A DNA stretch of 13,338 nucleotides from Nitrososphaerota archaeon (GTDB lineage: Archaea; Thermoproteota; Nitrososphaeria; Nitrososphaerales; Nitrosopumilaceae). Within the stretch, counting starts at the first letter, position 1, and every line of letters begins with the position of its first letter. The translations under genes and the position numbers were made by a program. Positions 13,175-13,338 of this stretch are shown here, one piece after another. A model generated the notes under the pieces. That model saw only the letters and a program-made list of their open reading frames with translations, ran no database searches and was not told the origin of the DNA. Where the stretch lies: NCBI GenBank assembly GCA_016871975.1, contig VHBM01000031.1, positions 1-13,338 on the forward strand, written 5' to 3'.

Positions 13175-13180
13175 ATTATA
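13175..13180 (+). promoter_or_regulatory. Candidate TATA box of tfb
   Basis: ATTATA, followed by C, is centred about 22 bp before ATG 13199. This fits a leaderless start or one very close to the ATG. An inverted repeat lies directly downstream. Confidence 0.4.
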
Positions 13181-13193
13181 CACTACTATAGTG
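13181..13193. repeat. Perfect inverted repeat in the tfb promoter
   Basis: CACTA-CTA-TAGTG has 5-bp perfect arms and a 3-nt centre, placed between the TATA-like box and the start codon of tfb. The position suits an operator, but an arm of 5 bp can arise by chance. Confidence 0.35.
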
Positions 13194-13198
13194 AGAAT

Positions 13199-13338
13199 AT
13201 GCTAAAAGAGGTAGTAAATACCAAAGAACGATGTCCACGCTGTGGAAGGGGTAAGCTTGTAACCGATACTGAATCGGGTGAATTGTTCTGCTCAAAATGC
13301 GGTTTTGTCGCAACTGAGAGAGTAGAAGAATCAGGTCC
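13199..13338 (+). CDS. tfb: Transcription initiation factor B (TFB/TFIIB), 3'-truncated by window edge
   Basis: The first 46 codons of an archaeal TFIIB homologue, which bridges TBP-bound promoter DNA and RNA polymerase. The N-terminal zinc ribbon is complete: C12-x2-C15 (CPRCG) and C31-x2-C34 (CSKCG), with the typical GELFCSKCGFVATER ending. The B-reader/linker and the two cyclin-like repeats lie beyond the window. The ATG at 13199 follows a TATA-like box at a distance that fits a leaderless message; an upstream GTG at 13191 is out of frame. Thaumarchaea usually have several TFB paralogues, so the paralogue cannot be named. A related zinc-ribbon protein is possible but less likely. Confidence 0.88.
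   Translation, partial: MLKEVVNTKERCPRCGRGKLVTDTESGELFCSKCGFVATERVEESG

Noticed and set aside
1..13338. CRISPR array, insertion sequence, prophage, toxin-antitoxin or defence cassette
   Set aside because: I saw no spaced direct repeats, transposase or integrase motifs, phage structural genes or nuclease-helicase sets. All sizeable genes are core or lineage genes with similar AT-rich composition.

Overview
The window looks like a stretch of chromosome from an ammonia-oxidising archaeon (Nitrososphaerota/Thaumarchaeota, Nitrosopumilus-like). The evidence is the set of archaeal information-processing genes: a group II chaperonin (thermosome) with a GGM tail, a GINS replication subunit, transcription factor B, an archaeal class I CCA-adding enzyme, a short RNase Z, an AN1 zinc finger, and the archaea-specific UPF0200 and UPF0201 families. 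The DNA is AT-rich, genes are packed with almost no spacers, several genes start with TTG, and AT-rich TATA-like boxes lie about 24-28 bp upstream of many starts. The last point implies leaderless or short-leader transcripts. The lineage is inferred from gene content; no 16S gene is present.

Layout. Positions 1-1651 (+): the 3' three quarters of a thermosome subunit, then a small three-helix membrane protein 3 bp downstream. Positions 1648-3096 (-): type I glutamine synthetase, converging on that membrane gene. Positions 3163-4011 (+): a GINS51/15-like replication protein and a small membrane protein. Positions 4014-4232 (-): an AN1 zinc-finger protein. Positions 4352-5092 (+): a short-chain dehydrogenase. 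Positions 5202-5411 (-): a 69-residue putative zinc-binding protein. Positions 5469-5544 (+): tRNA-Pro(GGG), without an encoded CCA. Positions 5584-8196 (-): an overlapping thpR-cca-kinase operon. Positions 8269-9215 (+): overlapping UPF0200 and UPF0201 genes. Positions 9308-9880 (+): a membrane-anchored or exported protein with a coiled-coil-like segment. Positions 9877-12406 (-): a prs-rnz-sirtuin gene string. Positions 12471-13127 (-): a membrane protein with DUF457-like metal-binding motifs. From 13199 (+): the 5' end of a transcription factor B gene.

How the genes fit together. RNA maturation is over-represented. RNase Z trims tRNA 3' ends, the CCA enzyme then adds CCA, ThpR is a 2',3'-cyclic phosphodiesterase/2'-5' ligase, and the local tRNA-Pro needs both RNase Z and the CCA enzyme. 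Other genes serve nitrogen assimilation (glnA), nucleotide and amino-acid precursor supply (prs), protein folding, lysine deacylation, replication and basal transcription.

I see no mobile element, prophage, CRISPR array, defence cassette or rRNA, and this is mostly conserved core genome. The best leads are an Asn in place of a conserved catalytic Asp in the CCA enzyme, the overlapping UPF0200/UPF0201 pair, palindromic TATA elements that could drive two divergent genes each, two convergent gene pairs whose stop codons share one CTAG palindrome, a class III (YxxR) sirtuin signature, and a perfect inverted repeat between the TATA box and start codon of tfb.
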